A stretch of 64,000 bases of DNA from Paracoccus zeaxanthinifaciens ATCC 21588 (GCF_000420145.1 NZ_ATUJ01000004.1:62001-126000); one strand, 5' to 3'; counted from the stretch's first letter, positions 9,725 to 20,753 are shown. Translations and numbers: made by a program. The notes: generated by a model from the sequence alone, not told the origin.

Positions 9725-10615
9725 TCAGCGGACCTCGGGCAGCGGCTCGACGATGCCGGGGGCCACGGGCTCGTCCGGCGCGGGTGCGCCCTCGTCCGGC
9801 AAGGGCGGCGTGACCTCGCGCTCGGGGCGCGCCTTGGGGCGGCCGTCGCGCGCCTTGCGGCGGCCCATGTCGCAGGCGGCGTCGCCGGTCAGCGCGTATT
9901 CGATCTGGACCTCGGCGTTCAGCTCGACCTCTCCGGCCTGCACGGGCACGCTGTCGGCCATCGCGGCCTCCATCCGCATCATCGGCTGGGGCGCACGCCC
10001 GCCGCTGCTCTCGCGCATGGCCAGGATCGGTCCCAGCTGCGCGCCCGCGGCCTCGGCCAGCAGTTCGGCCTTGCGGCGGGCGTCCTGGACGGCCGCGATG
10101 CGGGCCTCGTCCAGCCCCGCGTCGCCGTCCTGACGCTGGAAGGCGATCCCGTCGATCTCGTTCGCGCCCGCCCCCACGATCGCATCCAGAACCTCGCCCA
10201 GACGGGCAAGGTCGGTCGCGCGGATCGTGACCATGTTGCGCGCCTCGTAGCCGGTGACCTTCGGCGGCTGGCCTTCGTCGTATTGCATGACCGGACGCAG
10301 GTTCAGCCCCGAGGTCTGGATCTGCGCATCCGCGATCCCCGCCCCCGTCAGGGCCTCGATCACGGCGTTCTGGCGGGTCGAGTTCTCGGACATGGCCGCG
10401 TCGGCGCTGTCGCCCTGCGTCGTGACCCCAAGCGTGATGACCGCCATGTCGGGCGCGACGCGCGCCTGCCCCGACCCCGCGACCGACAGCCGCGACGGTC
10501 CGTGATCCGCCCCGCAGGACATCGCCCCGCCCTGCTGCGCCATCGCGGGCGCGACCGCCATTGCGCTCAATGCAGCGCCCAGCAGCATGCTGCGGATGGT
10601 TGAATTCCCTTGCAT
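9725..10615 (-). CDS. Periplasmic SIMPL-domain (DUF541) protein
   Basis: A 296-residue exported protein with a signal peptide ending AMAQQ at about residue 27 and an AAGGAG ribosome binding site. The core from about 40 to 230 matches the SIMPL/DUF541 family (BP26/OMP28 of Brucella): VAGSGQARVAPDMAVITLGVTTQG and IQTSGLNLRPVM. Family members form periplasmic ring assemblies of unclear function, often linked to oxidative stress. The last 60 residues are a Pro/Arg/Glu-rich tail outside the domain. It is divergent from the large composite gene at 10818 and convergent with the MoxR gene (3 bases apart). Confidence 0.87.
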   Translation of the reverse strand: MQGNSTIRSMLLGAALSAMAVAPAMAQQGGAMSCGADHGPSRLSVAGSGQARVAPDMAVITLGVTTQGDSADAAMSENSTRQNAVIEALTGAGIADAQIQTSGLNLRPVMQYDEGQPPKVTGYEARNMVTIRATDLARLGEVLDAIVGAGANEIDGIAFQRQDGDAGLDEARIAAVQDARRKAELLAEAAGAQLGPILAMRESSGGRAPQPMMRMEAAMADSVPVQAGEVELNAEVQIEYALTGDAACDMGRRKARDGRPKARPEREVTPPLPDEGAPAPDEPVAPGIVEPLPEVR

Positions 10616-10817
10616 CGGCTCGCTCCTTCTCGATGCGTGTAAGCCTGCGGGAAGACTGCGCCTTTCGGTCCGGATATCCTAGCCCCATCGACCGCCGATA
10701 CGATCACAGGACCGCCAGTAACGCTTCCTTCGATACCCGATTTGCGGTAGTGTCGTGGACAATAAACCAAATCGCGCCGCCAAGCGGCCACCCTTCCCCG
10801 AGCAGTGACAACATTTC

Positions 10818-13673
10818 ATGAACCATCACGCCGCGCCCCCCGAATTCGCGATGAGCTTCACGCAGGAGGCCGTTCAGCTGGAACGCCGCAGGGGGCCGGA
10901 CTGGCACCCCGTCGGACAGGCCGAATTCAGCCGGACCGACCTTGCCGCAACGCTTGGCGCGATGCATCGCGACGCGGGCGGCCTGCCCGGCGCAAGCGAC
11001 ACGCTGCTGGTGATCCCGGACGACCAGATCCTCTATACCACGCTGACGGTTCCCTTCGGTTCGGACACCGCCGCGACCATCGCCAAGGCGCTGGAGGCCG
11101 CGACCCCCTATGCCGCCGAAGAGCTGACCTTCGACTGGTGCCCCGCCGAGAACGGCGACATCGAGACGCTGCGCGTCGCCGCCGTCGCCCTGCGGACCCT
11201 GGAAGAGGCCGAGGATTTCGCCCGCGCGCAGGGGTTCCACCCCTCGGGCTTCATCGGGCGACCGGATGACGAGCGTTTCGACGGGCAGCCCGATTTCGGC
11301 TCGGCCCGCGCGATCCGTCCTGTCGCCGCGCGGCCCTTCAGCCAGCCCGATCTGAGCCAGGCACGCGTCACCGCCCCCGCGATCGAAATCGCCGAGGAAC
11401 GGCCCGCCGCGCCGTCGATGCCGGTCGTCTCGGCCATCGTGCCGCACCGCTATGCGCCCGAACCGGCGGCGGAACCCCTGCCCGAGGTCGAGGCCGCGCC
11501 GGTGGGTGCGCCTAAGGTCATCCGCTATGGCAACGGCCTGTCGCCGCGCGCCGCCGCCGTCCATGATCGCGCCGCCGCAGCCCGCGCCCTGCGCGCCGAG
11601 CGGCAGGAAGACCGCGCCGAGGAACCCGCCGCCGCCGTGATGGCGCAACTGCGCCGGATCGATTTCAGCCGCCTGCCCGTCATGGTCGGCGGCCTTGCGG
11701 CGCTGCTGCTGGGCGGGATGCTGTTCTTCGGCGGCGACGCGCCCGATCAGCCCGTGGATGTGACCGGCACCCCCGAGATCGTCGAGGAGATGCCGACCGA
11801 GACCGGCGCCCTGTCCGATCCGCAGCCCGCAGCCGAGCCTGAATTCGTCGAAGCCACGCCCGAGATCGCGCCACCCGCCCCCGAGGTTCAGGCGCCGGTC
11901 GCCCTGCCGCCCGAGGCCGTGGCCGCGGCAACCGCGCTTGCCGACCGCCTTGCGGCACCGGTGCAACCCGCCGCCGAAGAACCTGCCGATGCCCCCGCCG
12001 ACGACGCGCTGACCCAGGCACTGGCCGAGGCGATCGGCAATCCGCAGCCGGAACCCGAACTGCCCGCCCAGCCAGAGGCAGCCGAGACAGAGACGACCGA
12101 AGAACCCACCCCCGCGCCAGTCGAGACGACCGAGGCCGCAACGCCGCCTGCCGCGACGCCCGCCCAGACGCAGGCCGCCACGCAGGCCGCAGCCCAGGCG
12201 CGCGCCAATCTGCGCAGCTCGGCCCGTCCGCCGCGCACACCGCCCGTGGCCGCCCGTGAACCGGCAGCGCCCGACACGCGTCCGGTCCTGCCCGGCAACC
12301 CGTTGCCCTACGAGGCGCGCACCGCGCCTCCGTCGCGCAGCGTGACGGGCGCGCGACCGCCCTCTCGTCCGGCGGCTGCGGCTCCTGCTCCGGCGCCCGC
12401 GCCTGCAGCAACGCCGGCACCCAGCCAACCGCAGGCTGCCGCGCGGCCCGCGACGACACCCACGGCATCGCGTCCGCCCAGCCCCAACCGTCGCCCCGCG
12501 GCCCAACCCGAGCCCCAGGCCGCCGCACCCGTCGCACCCGTCGCGCAATCCAGCGTCGGAAGCGCGCGCCCGCCCTCGCGCCCCGAGGAAGGCAGCCGCG
12601 CCGAAGATGACGCCCCGCGCCCCCTGACCCGCGACGAGCGCGCGGCGCTGGAACGCCAGCTGCGTGATTTCCGCACCGCGCAGGCGGGGGCGAGCGGCCT
12701 TGGCCAAGGCGAACGCCGCATACTGATCCAGCTGGCGGATGCGCGCCCGATGCGGCGCCCGACATCGGTCATCGCCCCCTCGCAGAAGGCGGTGACCGAT
12801 GCGCTGCAGGCCGCGCAATCCGACGGGCTGACCGGCGCCCGCCCGCCCGAGCGCGAGGCCGAAGAGGCCGCGGCCCGTCCGGCGGCCTCGACCCCGGCCA
12901 GCGTCACGGCATCGCGCCGCCCGCCCGCACGGCCGGCATCAGCCCGTCCCGCCAGCCCCAGCCTGTCGCAGGATGCCGTTCAGGACGCCATCGCATCGGC
13001 CATCGACGACAGCACGGCGCGTCCGGGCGGTGTCGCGCTGACCGCGCTGGCGTCCTCGGCCAAGCCGCCGCGCCGCGCCGCAGGTGCCGCGACGAACGCG
13101 ATCGCGGCCACCGCCGCACCGGTCGCGGCAGCCGCCGCCGCTACCGCGCCATCGGCAGCCGATCTGCGCGCCGCAGCCGAGGCGCAGGCCGCGCAGGAGG
13201 AACAGCGCCGCGCCGATGCCGAATTGCAGGCGCAGGCCGAGGAACGCGCCCGCCGCCAGGCAGCCGCCGACGCCGCTGCCGAAGCGCAGGCCCGCGCACA
13301 GGCCGAGGCCCGCGCCCGCGCCCAGGCCGAAGCCGAAGCGCAGGCCGCAGCCGCCCGCAACCAGCGCTATCGTCCCGCCGAGGTCGACGAGGAACCCGAT
13401 GTGGTCGCCGCCGTCCCCCAAAGCGCGGTGGGAAATGCCGCGGCATCCGCGACCGTCAAGGACGGGATCCGGCTGAACAGCACGCAGATCATCGGGACCA
13501 TCGGCGCGGGCCGCGCAAGCCGCGCGCTGGTGCGGCTGTCGAACGGGCGCGTCATCACGCTGCGCATCGGCGACAAGATCAACGGCGGCACCATCACCGA
13601 GATCAAGGACAGCCGCATCATGTACAACAAGCGCGGCCAGGTGCAGGCGCTCGGGGTGCTTAACGGGCAGTAA
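10818..13673 (+). CDS. Composite single-pass membrane protein: GspL/PilM-like N-terminus, Pro/Ala-rich linker, PilP/GspC-like C-terminus
   Basis: I cannot assign a gene name. The 951-residue protein has five visible parts. Residues 1-150 resemble the cytoplasmic N-terminus of secretion/pilus proteins such as GspL (LLVIPDDQILYTTLTVPFGS). Residues 285-306 form one membrane helix. Residues 310-770 are Pro/Ala-rich and carry seven ARPP-type motifs. Residues 780-850 are an Ala/Gln/Glu/Arg-rich probable coiled coil. The last 60 residues (IIGTIGAGRASRALVRLSNG to the end) resemble the PilP/GspC small beta domain. That suggests an inner-membrane protein reaching across the periplasm to an outer-membrane partner. 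No other pilus or type II secretion gene lies in the window. Function is unknown. Confidence 0.8.
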   Translation: MNHHAAPPEFAMSFTQEAVQLERRRGPDWHPVGQAEFSRTDLAATLGAMHRDAGGLPGASDTLLVIPDDQILYTTLTVPFGSDTAATIAKALEAATPYAAEELTFDWCPAENGDIETLRVAAVALRTLEEAEDFARAQGFHPSGFIGRPDDERFDGQPDFGSARAIRPVAARPFSQPDLSQARVTAPAIEIAEERPAAPSMPVVSAIVPHRYAPEPAAEPLPEVEAAPVGAPKVIRYGNGLSPRAAAVHDRAAAARALRAERQEDRAEEPAAAVMAQLRRIDFSRLPVMVGGLAALLLGGMLFFGGDAPDQPVDVTGTPEIVEEMPTETGALSDPQPAAEPEFVEATPEIAPPAPEVQAPVALPPEAVAAATALADRLAAPVQPAAEEPADAPADDALTQALAEAIGNPQPEPELPAQPEAAETETTEEPTPAPVETTEAATPPAATPAQTQAATQAAAQARANLRSSARPPRTPPVAAREPAAPDTRPVLPGNPLPYEARTAPPSRSVTGARPPSRPAAAAPAPAPAPAATPAPSQPQAAARPATTPTASRPPSPNRRPAAQPEPQAAAPVAPVAQSSVGSARPPSRPEEGSRAEDDAPRPLTRDERAALERQLRDFRTAQAGASGLGQGERRILIQLADARPMRRPTSVIAPSQKAVTDALQAAQSDGLTGARPPEREAEEAAARPAASTPASVTASRRPPARPASARPASPSLSQDAVQDAIASAIDDSTARPGGVALTALASSAKPPRRAAGAATNAIAATAAPVAAAAAATAPSAADLRAAAEAQAAQEEQRRADAELQAQAEERARRQAAADAAAEAQARAQAEARARAQAEAEAQAAAARNQRYRPAEVDEEPDVVAAVPQSAVGNAAASATVKDGIRLNSTQIIGTIGAGRASRALVRLSNGRVITLRIGDKINGGTITEIKDSRIMYNKRGQVQALGVLNGQ

Positions 13674-13676
13674 CCC

Positions 13677-14693
13677 TCAGCCGTCCAGCGGCGTGACCGA
13701 GAAGCCTTCGCGGGCCAGAAGCGCAAGCACGCCGTTCTTGCCCGGCAGGTGCAGCGCGCCGAAGCCCGCGACGATCCCCTTGCCGTCGCGCGCCGCATCC
13801 TCGGCCCCCTCGACCAGCGGATCGATCCAGGCACGGTTGCGGTTGTCCATCAGCCGGGTCTGGGCAAGCTGCATCTGGCGTTCGATCTCGGGTCTCGGCA
13901 GGGCCTCGTTACGCAGGGCTTCGAGGCGACCGAACTCCCAGATCTTCCAGACATCGCCGGCGAAATAGGCGTCAGCGAGGGTCACCGCGTAATCGTCGGC
14001 CAGCCTGGCCGAGGGAAGCGCCGCACGGATCATGTCGATCTCGTCCTTGGGGCTGAGCCCGTCGAAGATGTCGAAGATCGTGTCCCAAGGCTCCAGCGCG
14101 CGGACGGGCACGTCGCGGGCCTCGGCGCCTTCGACCAGCTGGCGGTCCAGCCCCTCGACCTCTCCGCCACCCATCGAACGGATCATGCAGGGCGAGACCC
14201 CAAGGATCATCGCCGCATACCAGGGCCGCATCCGCGAAGCGACGACCGCGGGCGTCCCGCGATCCTCCATCGCCGCCGACAGGGCCTGCCATTCGTCGGG
14301 GGTCAGGCGTTCCGGCAGGGTCGGCCCGTCGGTATCGACCATCAGCGTCGGGTCGCTGCGCAGCGCGTCAGTCAGGCGGGCCTCTTCCTGGGGACCGGCC
14401 TCGACATAGAGCGCGGCTGCGTCCTCGATGCGCGGCAGGATGCGGTCCAGCGTGGCACGATGGCGGGGATCGTCGAAGTGATAGGTGCCGACCAGCGTGA
14501 TGCGTTGATCGCCCCGAGCGGCCTGCCACAGGATGCCCCTACGATAGGGAATCTCGGCGGTCGCGGCCTCCAGTTCCTGCGCCTCGGAGGGGGTCAGATC
14601 GGCGAACAGGTTGCGCCCCTCGCAGCCCGATGCGGCATGGGACGCCCCTGCCCCGAACAGGCTGACGACAAGGGCGATCAGGGATTTGCGCAT
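13677..14693 (-). CDS. TraB/GumN-family secreted protein
   Basis: A 338-residue protein with a signal peptide (about 1-20, ASHAASG) that fits the TraB/GumN family (Tiki-like fold). Visible elements are ITLVGTYHFDDPRH, a GTYH-type motif typical of the N-terminal repeat, and the C-terminal GFGALHLPGKNGVLALLAREG, matching the family's G-x-x-H-L-P-G-x-x-G signature. Animal relatives (Tiki) are metal-dependent proteases, but bacterial functions are mostly undefined. I begin at 14693 (MRKSLIALV); upstream in-frame sequence is not secretion-like. It converges on the composite gene with 3 bases between stops. Confidence 0.82.
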   Translation of the reverse strand: MRKSLIALVVSLFGAGASHAASGCEGRNLFADLTPSEAQELEAATAEIPYRRGILWQAARGDQRITLVGTYHFDDPRHRATLDRILPRIEDAAALYVEAGPQEEARLTDALRSDPTLMVDTDGPTLPERLTPDEWQALSAAMEDRGTPAVVASRMRPWYAAMILGVSPCMIRSMGGGEVEGLDRQLVEGAEARDVPVRALEPWDTIFDIFDGLSPKDEIDMIRAALPSARLADDYAVTLADAYFAGDVWKIWEFGRLEALRNEALPRPEIERQMQLAQTRLMDNRNRAWIDPLVEGAEDAARDGKGIVAGFGALHLPGKNGVLALLAREGFSVTPLDG

Positions 14694-14787
14694 GGGTGCG
14701 GGCCTTCTTTGGCAGGCGGTTTCGCGCAGGCTGTCACAACCGGTCGGCGGCTTCCAGTGGCGGGGCGGAAAAGCCATCAGAATACCG

Positions 14788-14816
14788 TTGACAGTCTGGT
14801 GAGCCTTTCCTAGATC
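14788..14816 (+). promoter_or_regulatory. Promoter of groES-groEL
   Basis: A perfect -35 hexamer TTGACA (14788-14793) and TAGATC (14811-14816) are separated by 17 bases. The predicted transcription start falls at about 14822, just before CIRCE. Confidence 0.75.
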
Positions 14817-14823
14817 AGCGTCA

Positions 14824-14850
14824 TTGGCACTCGCAGCCAGTGAGTGCCAA
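14824..14850 (+). promoter_or_regulatory. CIRCE operator (HrcA site) upstream of groES
   Basis: A perfect 9-bp inverted repeat TTGGCACTC-N9-GAGTGCCAA. It differs from the CIRCE consensus TTAGCACTC-N9-GAGTGCTAA only by a compensated base pair. It lies at the predicted transcription start and 40 bases before groES, so HrcA should repress groESL. Confidence 0.95.
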
Positions 14851-14889
14851 CAGCAACAACACTGCAACCTGAAAGATCGGAGTGTTCAA

Positions 14890-15177
14890 ATGGCATTCAA
14901 ACCGCTGCAAGACCGCGTGCTGGTCCGTCGCGTCGAATCCGACGAGAAGACCAAGGGCGGCCTGATCATCCCCGACAGCGCCAAGGAAAAGCCCGCAGAA
15001 GGCGAAGTCGTCTCGGTCGGCGAAGGCGCTCGCAAGGATTCGGGCGAGCTGATCGCACCTTCGGTCAAGGCAGGCGACCGCGTCCTGTTCGGCAAATGGT
15101 CGGGCACCGAGGTTTCGGTCGATGGCGAGGATCTGCTGATCATGAAGGAAGGCGACATCCTGGGCATCATCAGCTGA
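14890..15177 (+). CDS. groES: Co-chaperonin GroES
   Basis: The 95-residue GroES forms the heptameric lid of the GroEL folding chamber. The N-terminus [19 protein letters not shown], the mobile loop [10 protein letters not shown] and the C-terminal [13 protein letters not shown] are all typical. The start at 14890 has a GGAG site 10 bases upstream. A longer in-frame start at 14824 would fall inside CIRCE and is rejected. It is followed by groEL after 44 bases and is under CIRCE control. Confidence 0.98.
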   Translation: MAFKPLQDRVLVRRVESDEKTKGGLIIPDSAKEKPAEGEVVSVGEGARKDSGELIAPSVKAGDRVLFGKWSGTEVSVDGEDLLIMKEGDILGIIS

Positions 15178-15206
15178 TCGCCCGATCGCCGAACCTTCCA
15201 ATCTAA

Positions 15207-16874
<1,668 letters not shown>

Positions 16875-16901
16875 TCATCCGCCTTGCCAACCGGCAGGTT
16901 C

Positions 16902-16928
16902 GGGGGCGTCCTTCGGGGCGCCCCCTTT
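16902..16928 (+). terminator. Terminator of groESL
   Basis: The stem GGGGGCG (16902-16908) pairs with CGCCCCC (16919-16925), extended inward around a CTTC-type loop, and is followed by TTT. Confidence 0.85.
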
Positions 16929-16959
16929 CGTTTGCGCAAGGCCCCGCGCGGCGCGCATG

Positions 16960-16986
16960 AAAAAGGCCGCCCCCGAAGGGACGGCC
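16960..16986 (-). terminator. Terminator of ppx
   Basis: On the minus strand the stem GGCCG/CGGCC with an inner CCC/GGG extension around a TTC loop is followed by a run of five T. It lies 23 bases beyond the ppx stop. Confidence 0.85.
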
Positions 16987-17009
16987 CTTGATTGGACGGA
17001 GGGTGCGGA

Positions 17010-18533
17010 TCAGATCACGCTGCCCTCGACCCCCATCGACTTGCACATCGACTGGAAGCGCGAATGCGCGACCTCGCCCATCAGCGCGCGCCCGGCCGGG
17101 GTCAGCTTCAGCTCCAACCGGTTGTCGGGCTTCAGGGTCAGGCGCCCGGCCTCGGCAGGGTCGTCGGTCGCGAACATCGCGCCGAAGCGCATGGCCTTGC
17201 CGGTGATCTCGGCGGCCTTGATCTCATCCTCGGGGAGAAGGTCGAACAGCGGGGCAAAGCGCGATTTCGCGCGGCTGTTCTTGTAGCGGTGCAGCAGCGC
17301 CAGCCCCAGATAGACGCGCTCGGGGTGGCTGAGTGCGGCCATGTTCGCGCGGGTCACGTTGTCGAAGCATGCCTCGGCGCGGTAGTCGGGATGCGTCCGC
17401 CAGGCAGTGTCGTGCAGCAGGCAGGCCGCCTGCATCAGCCGGTTGCGTTCGGGCGTGATGTCGGGGAACAAGGGAAGCAGGAAGTGGTACAGCTTCTTGC
17501 CGAAACCCGGCATCCGCGCCATCTGCTTTTCGGTAAAGCGGGCGGCCTCGATCAGCGGGTCGCGCTTGCGCAGCGTCGTGGACATGTGCTCGTACAGCAG
17601 CCCCTCGCGGATGCCATAGCTGCTGATATCCAGTTCCTCGGGCTGGAAACGGTCGATCATCCGGCCCAGAACGCGCGAGGCCAGCGGCACCAGTTCCATC
17701 CGCGAGGACGAGATCCCGGTACGCGAGCGCAAATCCTGCAGGTCGGACTTGCCGATCCAGTCGATCGTTTCCCTCGCCGCGTCGGGGGTCATACGATATT
17801 CGTGAAGCACGGTCATGGGATAGCCCGTCCGCTCCATGTCCAGCCGCGCGATGGCACGCCACGACCCGCCGACCAGGTACAGCCTGCGGTGATCCGTGCC
17901 CATGTGGTCGGCCAGTTGCGCAAGGATGCCGTCGATATGATCGGACAGCGCCTCGTCCGCGATCTGCTGCAGGCGGAACGGCCCCAGCTGCGAGGTCACG
18001 CGGCGACCGATGCGGCCCTGCGACACCTCGGCCAGCTCCATCGAGTTGCCGCCGATATCGCAGACCAGCCCCTTGGCGTCGGGCCAGCCCAGCAGCACGC
18101 CCTGCGCGGACAGCCGGGCCTCTTCCTCGCCGTCGATGACCCAGATCTTAAGACCCAGCTTCTTCTCGATCCGCGCCTGGAAGGCGGGGCCGTCCTCGGC
18201 CTCTCGCATGGCGGCGGTGGCGACGCAGGTCATGCTCTCGACGCCCATCGACTTGGCCAGCGACGCGAAACGCGTCAGCGCCTCGTAGGCGCGCTCGACG
18301 CCCTTGGGGTTCAGGCGACCGGTGCTGGCCATGTCCTGCCCCAGGCCCGCCATGACCTTCTCGTTGTAGAAATAGGCCGGCGACCGCGCGGCGCCGTCGA
18401 AGACCACGAAACGGACCGAGTTCGAGCCGACATCGACCACGCCCACCCGCCTCAGCGCCCGCTTGGGCAGCTTGCGGAATTTCGGGCCGAAAGGGTCGAT
18501 CTTCCGACCGCCGGAGGTTCGCACGCCGTTCAT
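17010..18533 (-). CDS. ppx: Exopolyphosphatase (Ppx/GppA family)
   Basis: A 507-residue member of the Ppx/GppA family, which removes terminal phosphate from polyphosphate or converts pppGpp to ppGpp. The sugar-kinase/Hsp70-type ATPase fold is shown by VVDVGSNSVRFVVFDG near residue 32, a TCVATAAMREAEDG segment and the second phosphate loop VCDIGGNSMELAEV. The C-terminal half has an HD-like helical region with LLHDTAWRTHPDYRAE. The gene lies 54 bases after ppk in the same orientation, so polyphosphate synthesis and breakdown are encoded together. GppA activity is an alternative. Confidence 0.93.
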   Translation of the reverse strand: MNGVRTSGGRKIDPFGPKFRKLPKRALRRVGVVDVGSNSVRFVVFDGAARSPAYFYNEKVMAGLGQDMASTGRLNPKGVERAYEALTRFASLAKSMGVESMTCVATAAMREAEDGPAFQARIEKKLGLKIWVIDGEEEARLSAQGVLLGWPDAKGLVCDIGGNSMELAEVSQGRIGRRVTSQLGPFRLQQIADEALSDHIDGILAQLADHMGTDHRRLYLVGGSWRAIARLDMERTGYPMTVLHEYRMTPDAARETIDWIGKSDLQDLRSRTGISSSRMELVPLASRVLGRMIDRFQPEELDISSYGIREGLLYEHMSTTLRKRDPLIEAARFTEKQMARMPGFGKKLYHFLLPLFPDITPERNRLMQAACLLHDTAWRTHPDYRAEACFDNVTRANMAALSHPERVYLGLALLHRYKNSRAKSRFAPLFDLLPEDEIKAAEITGKAMRFGAMFATDDPAEAGRLTLKPDNRLELKLTPAGRALMGEVAHSRFQSMCKSMGVEGSVI

Positions 18534-18587
18534 CTTGCGCCTCTTGTTTCGTCGTCCTGATGGTCCTGCCCGCTGCCGGGGCAGAGG

Positions 18588-20753
18588 TCAATCCGCACCA
18601 TGCGTCAATTCCGGGACATCCGCAGCCCCTGCCGTCCCGCGCCCGGACAGCGACGGGTTCTCCATGAAGAAGCGGTGGCAGTTGAACAGATCCTCTCGCC
18701 CCTCGGGCAGGAAGCGCAGGAAGCGGCCATCGGGTTGCAGGATCCAGCTCTGGGCCTCGTCGGCCATGTTCGCGGCCATCACCTGGTTCACGATCTGCGC
18801 CTTGACCGTGTCGTTCATGCATTCGACCAGCGTCTCGACGCGGCGGTTGAGGTTGCGGTCCATCCAGTCGGCCGAACTGATGAAGACCCGCCCCTTGGGC
18901 GAGGGCAGCCCGTGCCCCGCGCCGAAGCAGACGATGCGGCTGTGTTCCAGGTATCTGCCGACGATCGACTTCACGCGAATATTCTCGGACAAGCCCTTGA
19001 TACCTGGTCTTATTCCGCAGATGCCGCGAATCACCAGGCTGATCTTGACGCCCGCCTTTCCGGCCTCGTACAGCGCGTCGATCACCTCGCCCTCAATCAG
19101 CGAATTCATCTTGGCCCAGATCGCGGCGGGCCGACCCTGGCGGGCATATTCGGCCTCTTGCCGGATCATCGAGATCAGATAGGACTTCATGTCGATGGGC
19201 GCGATCGCCAGGTTCTCCAGCCCCTCGGGCTGAACATAGCCCGAGAGATAGTTGAAGACCTTCGTCGCATCCCGCCCAAGCGCCGCATCGCAGGTGAACA
19301 GCGACATGTCGGTATAGATCCGCGCCGTGATCGGGTGATAGTTGCCGGTCCCGTAATGGGTATAGGTGACCAGCGCGTCCCCCTCGCGCCGGACGACCGT
19401 GCTGATCTTGGCGTGGGTTTTGTAGTTCACGAAGCCGTAGACGACATGCGCACCCGACCGTTCCAGCCTGCGCGACTGGCGGATGTTCGCGGCCTCGTCG
19501 AAGCGGGCCTTCAGTTCGACCAGCGCGGTGACGGACTTGCCCGCCTCGGCGGCCTCGCACAGCGCGTCGACGATCGGACTGTCGCGGCTGGTGCGATACA
19601 GGGTCTGCTTGATCGCCAGCACGTCGGGATCGCGGGCCGCCTGCGCAAGGAAGCGGACCACCATGTCGAAGGTCTCGTAGGGGTGATGCAGCAGCATGTC
19701 CTTGTGACGGATCGCCGCGAACATGTCGCCGTCATGGTCCTGCACCCGTTCGGGCACGCGCGGGGTGAAGCCGGGCCACATCAGTTCGCGCCGGTGGTCC
19801 AGAACCAGCTCCTTCAGGTCGGCCATGCCCAGCAAGCCCTCGACCTCGATGACCTCTTCGTGGCCGACCTCCAGCTCGTCCATGATCAGGCGGCGCAGGC
19901 GGTCGGGCGCTCCGGCCGTGATCTTCAGGCGGATGACGCTGCCGCGGCGGCGACGCTTCAGCGCGGTCTCGAATTCACGGACCAGATCCTCGGCCTCCTC
20001 CTCGACCTCGAGATCGCTGTCGCGCAGCACGCGGAAGCTGCAATGCCCGACATCGCGATAGCCGGGGAACAGGCTGCTCAGATGCATCAGCAGCAGATCT
20101 TCCAGCTTGAGGAACCGCTGTCCGCCCGGCAGCGGGACGAAGCGCGGCAACTGCGCGGGGATCGGCAACAGCGCCTGCATCTGCCGCCCGTCGGTCTGGC
20201 GTGCCAGTTCCAGCGCCAGCGAGAAACCGGCATTCGGGATGAAGGGGAACGGGTGTGCCGGGTCGATGGCCAGCGGCGACAGGACGGGAAAGACCTTTTC
20301 CTGGAAATAGGTGTGAAGGAAGGTCTCCTCGGCGACGGTCAGGCGCTGGCGCGACAGGATGACGATGCCCGCCTGCTCCATCTCGCGGCGGAGGCGGTTC
20401 CAGACGCCCTGCTGCGCGGCCATCAGGCGGCGCGCATCGGCATTGATCAGCGACAGCTGCTCGGACGCGGTCAGCCCGTCCTCGGACGGCGAGGTGCTGC
20501 CTTCGCGGACCAGTTCGCGCAGCCCCGCCACGCGGACGGTATAGAACTCATCGAGGTTGGTCGCGCTGATCGACACGAAGCGCAGGCGTTCCAGCAGGGG
20601 CACGCGCGGGTTGCGGGCCTCGTCCAGGACCCGCCAGTTGAAGGACAGCCAGCTGAGTTCGCGGTTGAAGAACCGCGCCGGTCCCTCGGGCACCCCGCCC
20701 GGCATCTCGTGGGGTTCGGGAAAGGGCGAACGAAGAAAGTCAGCTTGGGTCAT
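18588..20753 (-). CDS. ppk1: Polyphosphate kinase 1
   Basis: PPK1 polymerises the gamma phosphate of ATP into polyphosphate at the inner membrane. The protein is about 721 residues, normal for the family. Typical segments are FFNRELSWLSFNWRVLDEA at the N-terminus, HKDMLLHHPYETFDMVVRF, and the catalytic THYGTGNYHPITARIYTD with the phosphorylated His. I use the ATG at 20753; a GTG at 20762 is an alternative. Either start overlaps the end of hda, so the two are translationally linked. Confidence 0.96.
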   Translation of the reverse strand: MTQADFLRSPFPEPHEMPGGVPEGPARFFNRELSWLSFNWRVLDEARNPRVPLLERLRFVSISATNLDEFYTVRVAGLRELVREGSTSPSEDGLTASEQLSLINADARRLMAAQQGVWNRLRREMEQAGIVILSRQRLTVAEETFLHTYFQEKVFPVLSPLAIDPAHPFPFIPNAGFSLALELARQTDGRQMQALLPIPAQLPRFVPLPGGQRFLKLEDLLLMHLSSLFPGYRDVGHCSFRVLRDSDLEVEEEAEDLVREFETALKRRRRGSVIRLKITAGAPDRLRRLIMDELEVGHEEVIEVEGLLGMADLKELVLDHRRELMWPGFTPRVPERVQDHDGDMFAAIRHKDMLLHHPYETFDMVVRFLAQAARDPDVLAIKQTLYRTSRDSPIVDALCEAAEAGKSVTALVELKARFDEAANIRQSRRLERSGAHVVYGFVNYKTHAKISTVVRREGDALVTYTHYGTGNYHPITARIYTDMSLFTCDAALGRDATKVFNYLSGYVQPEGLENLAIAPIDMKSYLISMIRQEAEYARQGRPAAIWAKMNSLIEGEVIDALYEAGKAGVKISLVIRGICGIRPGIKGLSENIRVKSIVGRYLEHSRIVCFGAGHGLPSPKGRVFISSADWMDRNLNRRVETLVECMNDTVKAQIVNQVMAANMADEAQSWILQPDGRFLRFLPEGREDLFNCHRFFMENPSLSGRGTAGAADVPELTHGAD

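Noticed and set aside
14824..14889. Earlier in-frame start for groES at 14824
   Set aside because: That codon lies in the CIRCE operator; the family start MAFKPLQDR at 14890 has a proper GGAG site.
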